This document shows, one piece after another, positions 63,688 to 64,000 of a stretch of DNA of 64,000 nucleotides; the stretch's first letter is position 1, and each line of letters opens with the position of its first letter. The stretch is from NCBI RefSeq assembly GCF_008831285.2, contig NC_045145.1, positions 17,748,040 through 17,812,039 of the forward strand. Direction: 5' to 3'. This stretch comes from Nymphaea colorata. Its lineage: Eukaryota > Streptophyta > Magnoliopsida > Nymphaeales > Nymphaeaceae. The position numbers and the translations under genes are program-made. The notes under the pieces are model-generated. The model worked only from the letters and a program-made list of their open reading frames with translations. It was not told the DNA's origin and did no database searches.

Positions 63688-63999
63688 CTAAGATGTGTTA
63701 CCATTACCGCTCTTTGGCTGTTGCTCTGCATCACTGCAGCTGTTATTTACATCATTAACCAGCAAGCTATTTTCCGATGACTGAGTTGCTGAAGTAATGC
63801 CATGGGATGAATTCTCTGAAATCTCGCCACATTCATCAGATGAATCTGACTGGGAGTTGTCTATAAGCAGATTTGAGATGCCTTCTGCAGAGGATGCAAC
63901 AGATGAATTGTTCTCCACATTCCACAAAAGCAGCCGCTTCTTGTCGTCGTCCCTCATCCTCTCACCATACTGGGTGATGTTGAAACCTGCCTCATTTTG
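63688..63999 (-). CDS. C-terminal end of an unrecognised gene, truncated by the window edge
   Basis: A frame open at the right edge runs to a TAG at 63688-63690, giving 103 residues. It begins QNEAGFNITQYGERMRDDDKKR, a charged segment that looks conserved, followed by a tail rich in Ser, Asn, Asp and Glu of the kind found in nuclear or regulatory proteins. I do not recognise the family from this part. The frame keeps plausible codon use to the edge and needs no splice, which supports a real last exon. No membrane segment is seen. Confidence 0.6.
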   Translation of the reverse strand, partial: QNEAGFNITQYGERMRDDDKKRLLLWNVENNSSVASSAEGISNLLIDNSQSDSSDECGEISENSSHGITSATQSSENSLLVNDVNNSCSDAEQQPKSGNGNTS

Positions 64000-64000
64000 C

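Overview
This 64 kb window is nuclear DNA from a flowering plant. The evidence is GT-AG introns in nearly every gene, chloroplast-targeted enzymes, a plant-type TPP riboswitch in the 3' UTR of THIC, plant-restricted protein families, AT-rich intergenic DNA, many (TA)n and (GA)n microsatellites, and decayed transposon-like repeats. I cannot name the species. All exon models below were built by reading splice sites and checking that the reading phase carries across each junction.

Layout. (1) 1600-6755 (+): five-exon gene for a DUF4057 protein with a repeated TG-x-DIF-type motif. (2) 7.1-12.1 kb: no convincing gene, but a ~340 bp tandem duplication. (3) 12186-16569 (-): ARM/TPR protein gene with a predicted 47 nt last exon 1.4 kb from the main body; a possible solo LTR lies just upstream. 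(4) 17.7-25.5 kb: repeat-rich intergenic DNA. (5) 25776-27308 (+): intronless gene for a protein with signal peptide, Lys-rich repeats and about five membrane spans. (6) 27.4-32.8 kb: intergenic, with short tandem repeats. (7) 34273-37202 (-): THIC, phosphomethylpyrimidine synthase. Its 3' UTR holds two complete TPP aptamers in tandem (33307-33413 and 32875-32984). (8) 37.2-45.5 kb: THIC upstream region, then repeat-rich DNA. (9) 45559-49866 (+): ten-exon inositol polyphosphate 5-phosphatase. (10) 52519-56872 (-): seven-exon plastid-type 2,3-bisphosphoglycerate-dependent phosphoglycerate mutase. (11) 57.3-63.6 kb: intergenic, with degenerate repeats and a possible LINE remnant. (12) 63688-63999 (-): C-terminal end of an unrecognised gene that runs off the window.

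The genes are unrelated neighbours, each with its own promoter; nothing suggests a cluster. The most notable signal is the pair of TPP aptamers behind THIC. Both keep the ligand-binding core and a pairable P3 helix although their flanks have diverged. A 5' splice site 217 nt upstream of the first aptamer carries GCAGGUA, complementary to UACCUGC in that aptamer, as expected for the splicing switch described for plant THIC. Two sensors in series could sharpen or broaden feedback by TPP; that part is inference.
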